A stretch of 64,000 nt of DNA from Truepera sp965215315. GTDB lineage: Bacteria; Deinococcota; Deinococci; Deinococcales; Trueperaceae. This document shows positions 1-8,531 of this stretch, one piece after another (position 1 is the stretch's first letter; every line of letters begins with the position of its first letter). The position numbers and the translations under genes are program-made. The stretch spans positions 2,852,001 through 2,916,000 of the forward strand of contig CBDCDB010000008.1 of the NCBI GenBank assembly GCA_965215315.1. The letters run 5' to 3'. The notes under the pieces are model-generated. The model had not been told where the DNA came from. It was given only the letters and a program-made list of their open reading frames with translations, and did no database searches.

Positions 1-1
1 C

Positions 2-406
2 GTAAAAGACCTTAATGCAGCGCAACTCGACTATTTGCCCCACCCAGAGGGCAACTCTATCGGGATGCTGCTCGCGCATGTTGCAGCCGTCGAGGAAGGG
101 TACTATTTGGACACCGTTGAGAACCAAGTGGTCGACTGGGGAACCCCGGCTCAAGCCCTTGGTGAAACAGGCCGCAAAGCTATCAACGGGAAACCTCTAA
201 AGCACTATTTGAGTGAATTGGCGCGCGTTCGAGAGCAAACCTTAGCAGGCCTCAAAAATCGTGATGACGCCTGGTTACATGAAGTTGATGTATCTCGAGA
301 GGTACCCAGAAGCAATTACTACAAATGGTTTCACGTTTTTGAAGGTGAAACAAATCACCGGGGTCAGATGTTGCTCGTTCGGAAGCTGCTACCTGCTGAG
401 CTGTAA
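2..406 (+). CDS. DinB/DUF664-like protein, 5'-truncated by window edge
   Basis: The frame is open from the second base of the window, so the N-terminus lies outside. The visible part contains HPEGNSIGMLLAHVAAVEEGY, a helix with a His that in DinB-like four-helix proteins contributes to a metal site. It ends with FHVFEGETNHRGQM, whose His is in the usual place of the C-terminal metal ligand of this fold. DinB/DUF664 proteins are small soluble putative metal-dependent enzymes (thiol transferases and relatives). The exact reaction cannot be told. It ends 50 bp before ndk on the same strand. Confidence 0.7.
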   Translation, partial: VKDLNAAQLDYLPHPEGNSIGMLLAHVAAVEEGYYLDTVENQVVDWGTPAQALGETGRKAINGKPLKHYLSELARVREQTLAGLKNRDDAWLHEVDVSREVPRSNYYKWFHVFEGETNHRGQMLLVRKLLPAEL

Positions 407-456
407 ACGCGAGCTTGAGGGTTCAACTCGGGCAGCGTGTGGTATGGTGCCTCGTT

Positions 457-876
457 ATGGCTATAGAACTCACCTACGCAATGGTTAAACCCGACGGCGT
501 GAAACGTGCTTTGGTCGGCGAAGTGGTGCGGCGGCTCGAGGCCAAAGGCTTTCGTATCGTCGGTATGAAGCTTATGCAAATCCCCCGTGAAACCGCCGAG
601 CGGCACTACGGCGAGCATAAGGGCAAACCCTTTTTTGAGGGTTTGGTTTCGTTTATTACCAGCGGCCCGGTTGTAGCGATGGTCGTTGAGGGTGAAAACG
701 CCATTTTGGAATGGCGCAAGATGATGGGCGCAACCAATCCTAAAGATGCGGCCCCCGGCACGATTCGCGGCGACTTCGCCACGACAATTGACGAAAATGT
801 CGCGCACGGCTCCGACGCCCCTGAGACTGCCGAACGCGAAATCAACATCTTTTTCGAGCCTGACGAACTGCTTTAG
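457..876 (+). CDS. ndk: Nucleoside diphosphate kinase
   Basis: This 139-residue cytoplasmic enzyme transfers the gamma phosphate of ATP to NDPs through a phosphohistidine. It starts MAIELTYAMVKPDGVKRALV, the family N-terminus. The catalytic His117 lies in NVAHGSDAPETAEREI, and the ATP-binding region is at GATNPKDAAPGTIRGD. The length is that of a normal bacterial Ndk. An upstream in-frame start exists, but the family alignment begins at this ATG. It is a single gene between the DinB-like gene and an aminotransferase. Annotation is close to certain. Confidence 0.97.
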   Translation: MAIELTYAMVKPDGVKRALVGEVVRRLEAKGFRIVGMKLMQIPRETAERHYGEHKGKPFFEGLVSFITSGPVVAMVVEGENAILEWRKMMGATNPKDAAPGTIRGDFATTIDENVAHGSDAPETAEREINIFFEPDELL

Positions 877-991
877 GGCTCGAGCCGTCCCGATGCGTTC
901 TGCACCTCTGCAGGGCGCTTTTTTCGTAGGAAGGTCTGTTAGGGGACGCCGCCGTAAAATACCGTTAAACTAAAACGACTAGGAGGAACCT

Positions 992-2155
992 ATGCCCCAA
1001 CTCTCCGAAACCCTCAAAGCCTTGAAAGCGTCTGCAACCGTCGCTTTCAACACTAAAGCCAAAGAACTCCAGCGTAGCGGTGTTGACGTCGTGGCAATGA
1101 CGGCAGGTGAACCGGACTTTGCGCCGCCCGAACACGTGCTGGCTGCGGCGCACGAGGCCATTGACCGAGGCATGACCAAATATACGCCCGCCGAGGGCAC
1201 CGCCGAGCTGCGTGAAGCCGTCGCCGCAAAGTTTCAGCGTGAAAACGGCCTCACGTACGGCCCAGACCAGATTTCGGTCAGTACGGGTGGTAAACAGGTG
1301 TTGTACAACGGCTTTATGGCGGTCTTGAATCCTAGCGATGAGGTTATCGTTCCGGCTCCGTACTGGGTTTCTTATCCGGCGCAGGTGCAGCTGACGGGCG
1401 GTGTTACGGTGCCGGTCATGACGCGCCCGGAAGACGGCTTTATTCCGAGCGTGGAGGCCATCGAAGCGGCAATTACAGAGCGTACCCGCGTCATCGTCCT
1501 TAACTCACCCTCTAACCCGACCGGCGCAGTCTATCCGCCCGAGGTTGTGCGCGGCATCGCCGAACTCGCTGTAAAACACGACCTCTGGCTTTTTTCCGAC
1601 GACCTTTACGAACACCTCGTTTATGAAGGCGAATTCGTGTCGGCGGCAAACTTTGCCCAAGACCGGACGCTCATCATTCACGGCGCGAGTAAAGCGTACG
1701 CGCTGACCGGCTGGCGTATCGGCTACGGAGCGGGGCCAGCACCTTTAATCAAGGCGATGAATAAGCTTCAGGGTCAGGTAACGAGCAACGCGAACGCGGT
1801 AGCGCAGTACGCGGTCGTCGCAGCACTCAACGAGGTCGACAAAACGCGGGAATTTATTGAGATGACCAAAAAAGCGTATATAGCGCGGCGTGACGTACTG
1901 GTTAACGGTCTCAACCGTATCGGCCTCAAAACGCCGAAGCCGCAGGGTGCGTTTTACGTGATGAGCGACCTGACGCCGATCCACAAAGATGAAACCGAGG
2001 CGGCGGTCATGCTTTTGGAAAAAGCCCACGTCGGCGTTGTTCCGGGAACTGACTTTGACGCACCGGGACAGGCGCGGTTTTCTTACGCGACGAGTATGGA
2101 AAATATCGAAAAGGCGTTGGGGCGGATTGAGGCGTTTGTCGGGGCAAAAGTTTAA
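992..2155 (+). CDS. Class I/II pyridoxal-phosphate aminotransferase (aspartate aminotransferase type)
   Basis: The 387-residue protein is a fold-type I PLP enzyme of the Thermus/Deinococcus aspartate aminotransferase (Igamma) type. It has the N-terminal motif AGEPDFAPPEHV, the NSPSNPTG signature, the D-x-Y cofactor pair in FSDDLYEHLVYEG, and the PLP lysine K234 in GASKAYALTGWRIGYGAG. The C-terminal substrate Arg region is PGQARFSYATS. The start has a strong AGGAGG ribosome site at 981-986. It probably transaminates aspartate/glutamate, but substrate range (for example prephenate or aromatic acids) cannot be read from sequence. It is followed directly by an intrinsic terminator. Confidence 0.93.
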   Translation: MPQLSETLKALKASATVAFNTKAKELQRSGVDVVAMTAGEPDFAPPEHVLAAAHEAIDRGMTKYTPAEGTAELREAVAAKFQRENGLTYGPDQISVSTGGKQVLYNGFMAVLNPSDEVIVPAPYWVSYPAQVQLTGGVTVPVMTRPEDGFIPSVEAIEAAITERTRVIVLNSPSNPTGAVYPPEVVRGIAELAVKHDLWLFSDDLYEHLVYEGEFVSAANFAQDRTLIIHGASKAYALTGWRIGYGAGPAPLIKAMNKLQGQVTSNANAVAQYAVVAALNEVDKTREFIEMTKKAYIARRDVLVNGLNRIGLKTPKPQGAFYVMSDLTPIHKDETEAAVMLLEKAHVGVVPGTDFDAPGQARFSYATSMENIEKALGRIEAFVGAKV

Positions 2156-2170
2156 CGGCCTGGCAACCCG

Positions 2171-2205
2171 AAAAAGCTCTCAGTAGATAAACTGAGAGCT
2201 TTTTT
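2171..2205 (+). terminator. Rho-independent terminator after aminotransferase
   Basis: AAAAAGCTCTCAG, a short loop, then CTGAGAGCTTTTTT: a perfect stem followed by a T tract. The A tract on the left makes it usable from the opposite strand as well, where the next gene converges. Confidence 0.93.
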
Positions 2206-2238
2206 ATATGTTCACTTTACGGGTCTTTATGGGCTGTT

Positions 2239-2736
2239 TTACGGGCAGCTGAGCCTTCCACTGAGTTGTAAAGGCTGGCTCTGCACGTCTACAAACGAAG
2301 CGTTAAAGGTGCGAACGCCCGGTGTGGTCGTTACGGTTCCGCTCAGTAGCGTGTAGGGTGTGCCGTCTAGCTCGAGGGTGAGAGCACTATCTGAGCCGAG
2401 CGTGTAGAAGCTGCTGTTCGCTGAGGCCGGAGCGTTAAAGGACATCGTAAGCGGAACTGCGGTGGCCTGCGTGCTGGCTACCTGAAACCCGGTCGGGCTG
2501 CACTGCACACGCTGTAATTCGTTTGCGCCCAACGTGGTTGTACTCGCTGCGACGCCGGAGAGGGCTAGCTCGAGCCCCGCTTCAGCCTGTACCGGCGCGG
2601 GATTGTTGCGACTAAGAATAGCCCAGACTGTCGCAAAAACGAGCATGAGGGCAAGGATGATTCCGAGAGTGTTGGTCAAGCTTTCTTGTGAAGGCAGCTT
2701 GGGTTGCGGGAACGGGCGGGTGTATGTGGCTTTCAT
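2239..2736 (-). CDS. Hypothetical single-pass membrane protein
   Basis: A 165-residue protein I do not recognise. A 27-residue Pro-rich cytoplasmic head is followed by one membrane segment (about residues 25-43, LGIILALMLVFATVWAIL) and an extracytoplasmic Ser/Thr/Ala-rich domain of mostly beta character, with two Cys (VQCSPTG and the C-terminal LSCP) that could pair. The start has an AGGAGG site seven bases upstream. It is divergent from the LysR gene and shares its 124-bp promoter region, so it may be that regulator's target. Confidence 0.75.
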   Translation of the reverse strand: MKATYTRPFPQPKLPSQESLTNTLGIILALMLVFATVWAILSRNNPAPVQAEAGLELALSGVAASTTTLGANELQRVQCSPTGFQVASTQATAVPLTMSFNAPASANSSFYTLGSDSALTLELDGTPYTLLSGTVTTTPGVRTFNASFVDVQSQPLQLSGRLSCP

Positions 2737-2814
2737 AAAAGCCTCCTAATGACCTTATTTTAGATAGTACACAGCCCAAGTACAAAGCAATATCACGATA
2801 GATAACGGGTGTTG

Positions 2815-2831
2815 TATCAAAAATACTGATA
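2815..2831. promoter_or_regulatory. LysR-type operator palindrome
   Basis: TATCA-N7-TGATA lies 30 bp before the LysR start. It contains the T-N11-A pattern of LysR-type boxes and a wider imperfect arm GGTGT...ACACC. Its position between divergent genes is the classical site for autoregulation plus activation of the divergent target. Confidence 0.6.
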
Positions 2832-2860
2832 CACCTAGCGTTTGCCGTTAAGCTGTGTAG

Positions 2861-3787
2861 ATGACGCTCTCGCAACTCCGTAACCTACTGATGGTTTTAG
2901 AAACCGGGAGCTTTTCGGCGGCGGCGCTCGAGCTAGGCAGCGCACAGTCGGCGGTCAGCTACGCGGTGGCAGAGTTGGAGCGCGAACTCGGCGTCAAACT
3001 TTTGGAACGCGGGCGGTTTGGGGCGCGCTCAACCCCTACCGGGGTACGAGTTGCTGACCACGCGCGGCAGATGCTTGGGTTACAAGACGCAATTCGGCAA
3101 GAGGCGAGTCTCGAGCGCGGTGTTTTAGAAGGCACCTTGCGCGTCGCAACCTTCCGCAGCGTTGCCAGCCACATTTTGCCCAAAGCCATCGCCAGGTTGC
3201 GGCGGCGTTATCCGAAACTGCAGGTGCAACTCCTCGAGTCCGACGGCGACGTACCTGAACTCGAGCGTTTACTCTTTTCAAAACGGGCCGACGTTGCCTT
3301 TTTGCAGGCACCTTTTCCCAAAGACGTACTGACCTGGGATTTGCTGCACGACCCCTATATTGCGCTCTTACCTAAAGACCATCCCTTAGCCGGTCAAACT
3401 ATCAGCCGCACCGAACTGCTGGGGTCGCCGCTGATTCTTTATGACAATGATGATAGGTGCGGCGTCGTCGCCTATGAGTATCTCAAAGACGTGGCCCTGC
3501 CGCTGCAGTCTGCGCCGTATCACGTCCGCGAAGACTCGACAATTTTCAGCCTGGTCGAGCAAGGTTTGGGCGTCAGCGTCGTGCCCGAACTGGCGTTTAA
3601 GGATCTGCCCGACAGCGTGGCGCGGGTGCCGCTGAGCGAACCGTTAGAACGCACCATCGGCGTCGCTATCTTGCCGCAAAGCCTTAAGGTTCCCTCGGTA
3701 CGCGCCTTTTTAGGGGTGTTAAAGCAGCAGTTTTCCGACAGTAGCTTGCCTGAGTTAAAGACGTTTCTCGAGCCGGTCCACGCCTGA
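2861..3787 (+). CDS. LysR-family transcriptional regulator
   Basis: The 308-residue protein has an N-terminal winged helix-turn-helix (residues 1-60: MTLSQLRNLLMVLETGSFS, AQSAVSYAVAELERELGVKL) and a periplasmic-binding-like effector domain from about residue 90 (LRVATFRSVASHILPKAIAR). It lies divergent to a membrane protein and upstream of a DUF1338 dioxygenase gene on the same strand. No strong ribosome site precedes the ATG. The ligand is unknown. Confidence 0.93.
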   Translation: MTLSQLRNLLMVLETGSFSAAALELGSAQSAVSYAVAELERELGVKLLERGRFGARSTPTGVRVADHARQMLGLQDAIRQEASLERGVLEGTLRVATFRSVASHILPKAIARLRRRYPKLQVQLLESDGDVPELERLLFSKRADVAFLQAPFPKDVLTWDLLHDPYIALLPKDHPLAGQTISRTELLGSPLILYDNDDRCGVVAYEYLKDVALPLQSAPYHVREDSTIFSLVEQGLGVSVVPELAFKDLPDSVARVPLSEPLERTIGVAILPQSLKVPSVRAFLGVLKQQFSDSSLPELKTFLEPVHA

Positions 3788-3894
3788 ATTGGGCAATGCC
3801 GAAAACCCTCAAAAACTTGGCTCAACTCATGCCAAGCCTTTGAAACCTAATCCTTTCTACTTTTCTGCTTCATATTCGGGTGTATTCGGCACAT

Positions 3895-3927
3895 TTCCCT
3901 TTAACTGTTGGTGTAAGGTAAAGGGAA
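3895..3927 (+). promoter_or_regulatory. Inverted repeat in leader of the DUF1338 gene
   Basis: TTCCCTTTA and TAAAGGGAA form a perfect 9-bp inverted repeat with a 15-base spacer, ending just before the GAGGAGG ribosome site. It could be a protein operator or an RNA hairpin controlling the next gene. It has no T tract, so it is not an intrinsic terminator. Confidence 0.5.
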
Positions 3928-3942
3928 CTCGAGGAGGCAAGT

Positions 3943-4860
3943 ATGACAACCTTAAACAGTAAAAACAGCACTCTGAACGGCGTTTTGGACGGCCTCATGC
4001 GCCGCTATGGAGAACGCGTCCCGGACGTGCAAAACATCATTCAAGCGATGATTAAAGACGGGCTTATCGGCGCACCCGAAGACATCGAAAACGACCACAT
4101 CGCTTTTCGGACGATGGGCGTGCCGCATCTGGGTCTTGCGTCTTTAGAGAAAATCTTCTTGCACCTCGGTTTTGAGCGCCGCGACGCCTATACTTTCCCC
4201 GATAAAAAGCTCAACGCGTACTGGTACAGCCCACCCGAACCGCAACTGCCACGTATCTTCATCAGCGAACTGCGCGTTGCTGAACTCTCAGACGCAGCGC
4301 AGCGCGTCATCCATTCGTATACAGATGAGGTAAAGAGCGACCCGGTAGACGCCCTCGATCTGGATGAGGCAGCCGAAATCGACGGTTTTTTGCACCGGGC
4401 GCTCTGGCGTTTGCCGAGTTACGAAGACTTCAAGCAGCTGGCAGGCGAGAGCGAATACGCCGCGTGGGTGATTTACAACCGTTACTACCTCAACCACTTT
4501 ACGATCTCCGTGCACAATTTGCCCGAAGGTTACAACACGGTAGACGCGTTTAATACCTTTTTGGAGTCGCACGGCGTCAAGCTCAACGATTCGGGCGGTA
4601 AGGCGAAACGGAGTCCGGACGGTCTTCTCATTCAAAGCTCGACAGTTGCGGAGATGATTGACGCGACCTTTGCGGGTGGCGATACCCGGCAGATTTCAGG
4701 TTCGTACGTCGAGTTTGCCGAACGCCGCGCCTTGCCCGAATATCAGGACAAGCCCAAAGCCGCGCTAAAGCGCTCAGAGCGGCGCGAAGGCTTTGAAGCG
4801 GGGAACGCCGACAAGATTTTTGAAAGCACTTATAGTACGCAAACCGGGCGGGGCAGCTAG
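3943..4860 (+). CDS. DUF1338 / 2-oxoadipate dioxygenase-decarboxylase (HglS-like) family protein
   Basis: A 305-residue protein with the family's metal-site features: His and Arg in NDHIAFRTMG (about residue 49), His in NHFTISVHNLPEGYNT, and Glu in ISGSYVEFAERR. Characterised members (HglS/YdcJ) are Fe(II) enzymes that turn 2-oxoadipate into D-2-hydroxyglutarate in lysine breakdown. Members from other bacteria may act on related 2-oxo acids. The start has a GAGGAGG site eight bases upstream. The LysR gene immediately upstream is a plausible regulator. No other lysine-degradation gene is visible here, so the substrate is inferred only from family. Confidence 0.82.
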   Translation: MTTLNSKNSTLNGVLDGLMRRYGERVPDVQNIIQAMIKDGLIGAPEDIENDHIAFRTMGVPHLGLASLEKIFLHLGFERRDAYTFPDKKLNAYWYSPPEPQLPRIFISELRVAELSDAAQRVIHSYTDEVKSDPVDALDLDEAAEIDGFLHRALWRLPSYEDFKQLAGESEYAAWVIYNRYYLNHFTISVHNLPEGYNTVDAFNTFLESHGVKLNDSGGKAKRSPDGLLIQSSTVAEMIDATFAGGDTRQISGSYVEFAERRALPEYQDKPKAALKRSERREGFEAGNADKIFESTYSTQTGRGS

Positions 4861-5017
4861 AACACGCTCGTAAGCTCGAGCCCCCAAGCAATAGATTTGT
4901 AATGTAAAGCTCGAGCTTGCAAATCTGATGTTAACGTGACGGCTTTATAAAGCAACACTTCAAAGTATGACCGTCTTGGCGTGGCCCTTCTGTCTATTCT
5001 GACCCGAAGGAGCCCAT

Positions 5018-6386
5018 ATGCGACTCAAATGTTTTAGGTATAAGCCTTGTGCTGCTTGCTACCTTGGGGTGTCGTCCCAGTACGGCTGAGGCAACGCCTG
5101 TTACTGAACCCGTCCTCGAAAAAGCGCCGCGTTACGAACTCGTTACGGATAAAGACCTGGCAATCATGCCAGAGCTTGAGAAACCGGAACCGCTCGAGCC
5201 GTACACCGACCCGGCCTTCGGGACGCGCGTCACCCGGATCAGCAGCGCAGGGCCGGGTCAAGTTGTGAAACCGCCGTACAACACCATTCAGTCGTGGAAC
5301 GCCGACGAATCGCTGCTCATGCTCTATCACACGGGTGAGGGCGGCGCGGGGCATCATCTTTACGACGGTAAAACGTATGCGTACAAAGGCGCTTTAGCCA
5401 TCTTGCCGCGCGACCTCGAGGAGGTCTACTGGGACGTAAGCGACCCGGATATTTTTTATTACGTGAGCCTCGAGACCGCAACTTGCGGCAGATTTATCCG
5501 TTATCACGTTGCTACAGCGGAAAGAGAACCCATCGGCGACTTTTCCGGCGTGTGTGAAGAGGATGGTGTGCCCAAAGGCGGCAACGACCCGCAGATGATG
5601 TCGTGGAACTCCGATTTGCTCGGGTTGCGCTGTCCGTAGGAGCCGTACCGAACCTTTTTTTACAGTGTCCGTACCGGCACGTTGAGCGAAACTGTAACGA
5701 CCGGCAAAGGGACGCCTTACGCGGGTTGCTACCCGATGTCCCCGGCTCCGAGTGGCGAACGGCTCTTCTTGGAAGGTGATGTGCTTTCAGCTAGCGACCT
5801 GAGCCTCGAGCGCACGCTGGACGTTTCACGTTACGACGACGGCACCTTTAAGCCCGAGCACGCCGTAGTAGGACAACTCACAAACGGCCACGACGCCTAC
5901 GTCTCGGTCATTTTTGACCCGCCGCCAGGTAGCTGCGAAGATGACGCCGAAAATGGTGTCGGGACACTCGTCGCTTTTGATATGGAAACGGGGTCGTGCC
6001 GCGTCGTCGTCGGGCAGAGTAATGGGTACGGCTATCCGCTTTCGGGTATCCACCCTTCAGCGCTGGCCTATGACCGGCCCGGTTGAGTGGCGGTCTCGAG
6101 CATCGGTTACGGGGGATTCGACTACTTTGAAAATGAAGAGCCTGCGCCCCTGCTCTTGTCCGAACTCGTCGTCGTCAATACCGACCCCGAAAACGGACAA
6201 GTTTACCGTCTGGCACACACCCGCACGTTCGGCAAAGATGCGCGAAACGGTGGGTATGAGGGTTATTTCGGCGAGCCCCACCCGGTGATTAGCCCAAGTG
6301 GGACACGCGTTTTATTCGGGAGCGACTGGTACGATTCGGGTTCGGTCGATACCTACGTCGCTGAGTTACCCGATTACATGCCCTAG
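5018..6386 (+). pseudogene. Beta-propeller-like lipoprotein gene with two in-frame stops and an N-terminal frameshift
   Basis: One reading frame runs from about 5028 to 6386 but is interrupted by TAG at 5637-5639 and TGA at 6084-6086. Coding character continues in the same frame across both (LLGLRCP/EPYRTFFYSV and AYDRPG/VAVSSIGYGG). The only ATG with a ribosome site (GAAGGAG, ATG at 5018) is one base out of frame with the lipobox LVLLATLGC; removing one A of AAA near 5027 would join them. The ~450-residue product looks like a secreted lipoprotein with repeated beta-propeller blades (SWNADESLLML, SPSGTRVLFGSDW). Decay or base errors are both possible. A GTG at 5049 could allow a 196-residue fragment. 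Confidence 0.8.
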
Positions 6387-6392
6387 CCTCGG

Positions 6393-8531
6393 TTAGCTGT
6401 AGAACTTCCTCATCTGCTCGGCTTGTTCTTGTAAGAGTACCGGCGGGGTGAACCGTGGGCCGTGTGTGCGCTCGAGCCCCCGCAACCTTTCCAGTAAAAC
6501 CTGCGCCCCAAGCGTATCGGTATACCAGAACGGCCCACCTAAAAAGGGCGGAAAGCCTAACCCGAACACCGCGCCGACGTCGCCGTCCCTGGCGGAGCGC
6601 AAGACGCCCTCCTCGAGACACAAAATCGCCTCACTGACCATCATCAGCCCAAGCCGGTCTTGAATTTCCTGCTTGGACGCGTCTCGTTTATTGCTGCCGA
6701 TAAGCCGAGTTGATTCTTCGTTGACCTCTTTGTCGCCTTTTTGCTTACCTTTACCTGCGCCCTCGCCGTAAACGTAAAAGCCCTTACCGTTTTTACGGCC
6801 CAAAAAGCCTGCCTCGACGAGCGCTTCGCCCTGCGTGCTGAGCGTAATCCCGCGCACCGCAAACGGTTCTTTTAAAACCTTGTTGATCTTTGCCCCGACG
6901 TCGATGCCGACCTCATCTAAAAGCGTGATCGGCCCGACCGGAAAGCCGAAGTCACGCATGGCCCGGTCAATTTCGCGCACCCCGACGCCCTCGCCGAGCA
7001 TCACCAGCGCTTCGTTCATATACAGAGATAAAATCCGTGTCGTATAGAATCCCGGCGCGTCCCCGACGATAATCGGCGTTTTACCCTGGGCGCGGCCCGC
7101 CGCAAACGCGGTTGCTAAAACCCATTCTGGGTTCTGTTCAGTGGCGACGATTTCGATTAGCGGCAGCTTGGGAACAGGGGAGAAGTAGTGCATTCCGACG
7201 ACCTGTTCGGGGCGGCTCGAGGCGCTTGCAATCTCGTGAATCGGAATTGACGAAGTGTTCGAGGCGAAGACCAAGTCTTTTTTGCCGACGGCTTCAACGT
7301 CGCGCACGACCTGCTGTTTGAGTGATATGTCTTCCAAAACGGCTTCGATGACTAAATCAACATCTGCCAGCGCCGCGTAGTCTTCGATAGGGTCAATCCG
7401 GGCGTCAATCAGATCACGTTCAAAACTGCTCCGGCCTTTACCGACGCGCTTGGTCAAGTCTTTCCAGACTGCACCCTTACCTTTAGCGGCAATGGCGAGC
7501 GTTCGGTCCTTAAGAAGGACGGTGTGCCCACCCTCGGCGCTGACCTGCGCGATACCCGAACCCATCAGTCCGGCCCCTAAAACCCCGACCGTGTGAACGT
7601 CTTTTGCAGCGCCCTTGTACGGATTTTTCTCGCTGGCACTTTTGGCAAAGAAGAGGTGGATGAGCGCTTTGGACTGCGGCGTAAAGACCAGCTCGGCGAA
7701 GTTTTGCGCTTCAGCCTCCAGGCCCGCCTGCATCCCCTGTTCCTGACCGATTCGGATGGTTTCGATGATTTTAGCGGGCGCAGGAAAGTTGCCGCGCGTT
7801 TTTTTCTGCACGGTTTCTTCAGCTTGGTTGTAGACGACGCGGCTCAGCGGGGTGCGCTCCAACACGGCGCTCGTCACCCGGCTCCGCAGATCGCGTTTGG
7901 GTTTACGGCGTTCCAGCGTTCCGGCAGCCAAGCCCCTGGCCGCCATCTTGCCCGCTTCCAACAATCCCTGCACGTGAATCAGCGCGTCTATCAGGCCCAT
8001 CTTGAGCGCAGGTTTAGCGTAGATCGACTTGCCTGTCAGCGCCATCTCCAAACCCTGCTGTAAGCCGACGCGTTGCGGCAACCGCTGCGTCCCGCCGAGT
8101 CCCGGCAAGAGTCCCAGATTTACTTCGGGCAACGCAAACTTGGTCTCCGGGTGCTGCGTAGCGACGCGGTAGTGACACGCCAGGATAAGTTCCAAACCGC
8201 CCCCGACGGCGGCCCCGTGAACGGCGGCGACGACGGGTTTGGAGAAACGCTCGAGCCTCCCTAGCAGCGCGTGCCCCTCACGGATAAGCGCTGTGACCTG
8301 TGAAGGCGTCTCAAAGGTCAAAAACTCCTTGATGTCTGCGCCGACGACGAACGAGTCTTTTTTGCGGCTGACGAGCACCGCGCTTTTTACGGTGGGGTCG
8401 CGCTCGATAGTGTCTAAAACCTCACCGAATTCGCGTAAGGCGGCGGTCTCCAAGGTGTTGACCCGGCTGCCCTGCTGGTCGAAAAAAACTACGGCGACAT
8501 CATTGGTGGTTTCGATCTCGAAAAAAGTCAT
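6393..8531 (-). CDS. fadJ: Fatty-acid oxidation bifunctional protein: enoyl-CoA hydratase / 3-hydroxyacyl-CoA dehydrogenase
   Basis: The 712-residue size and domain order match FadJ/FadB. Residues 1-190 form a crotonase domain (oxyanion motif VHGAAVGGGLELILACHY and ALPEVNLGLLPGLGGTQRLP). A Rossmann NAD domain follows from about 310 (GVLGAGLMGSGIAQVSAEGG) with the dehydrogenase His in GMHYFSPVPKLPLIEIV. C-terminal dimer domains end in FGLGFPPFLGGPFWY. It hydrates trans-2-enoyl-CoA and oxidises L-3-hydroxyacyl-CoA. Its start overlaps the thiolase stop by four bases (ATGA), so the two subunits of the trifunctional complex are translationally coupled. Confidence 0.96.
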   Translation of the reverse strand: MTFFEIETTNDVAVVFFDQQGSRVNTLETAALREFGEVLDTIERDPTVKSAVLVSRKKDSFVVGADIKEFLTFETPSQVTALIREGHALLGRLERFSKPVVAAVHGAAVGGGLELILACHYRVATQHPETKFALPEVNLGLLPGLGGTQRLPQRVGLQQGLEMALTGKSIYAKPALKMGLIDALIHVQGLLEAGKMAARGLAAGTLERRKPKRDLRSRVTSAVLERTPLSRVVYNQAEETVQKKTRGNFPAPAKIIETIRIGQEQGMQAGLEAEAQNFAELVFTPQSKALIHLFFAKSASEKNPYKGAAKDVHTVGVLGAGLMGSGIAQVSAEGGHTVLLKDRTLAIAAKGKGAVWKDLTKRVGKGRSSFERDLIDARIDPIEDYAALADVDLVIEAVLEDISLKQQVVRDVEAVGKKDLVFASNTSSIPIHEIASASSRPEQVVGMHYFSPVPKLPLIEIVATEQNPEWVLATAFAAGRAQGKTPIIVGDAPGFYTTRILSLYMNEALVMLGEGVGVREIDRAMRDFGFPVGPITLLDEVGIDVGAKINKVLKEPFAVRGITLSTQGEALVEAGFLGRKNGKGFYVYGEGAGKGKQKGDKEVNEESTRLIGSNKRDASKQEIQDRLGLMMVSEAILCLEEGVLRSARDGDVGAVFGLGFPPFLGGPFWYTDTLGAQVLLERLRGLERTHGPRFTPPVLLQEQAEQMRKFYS

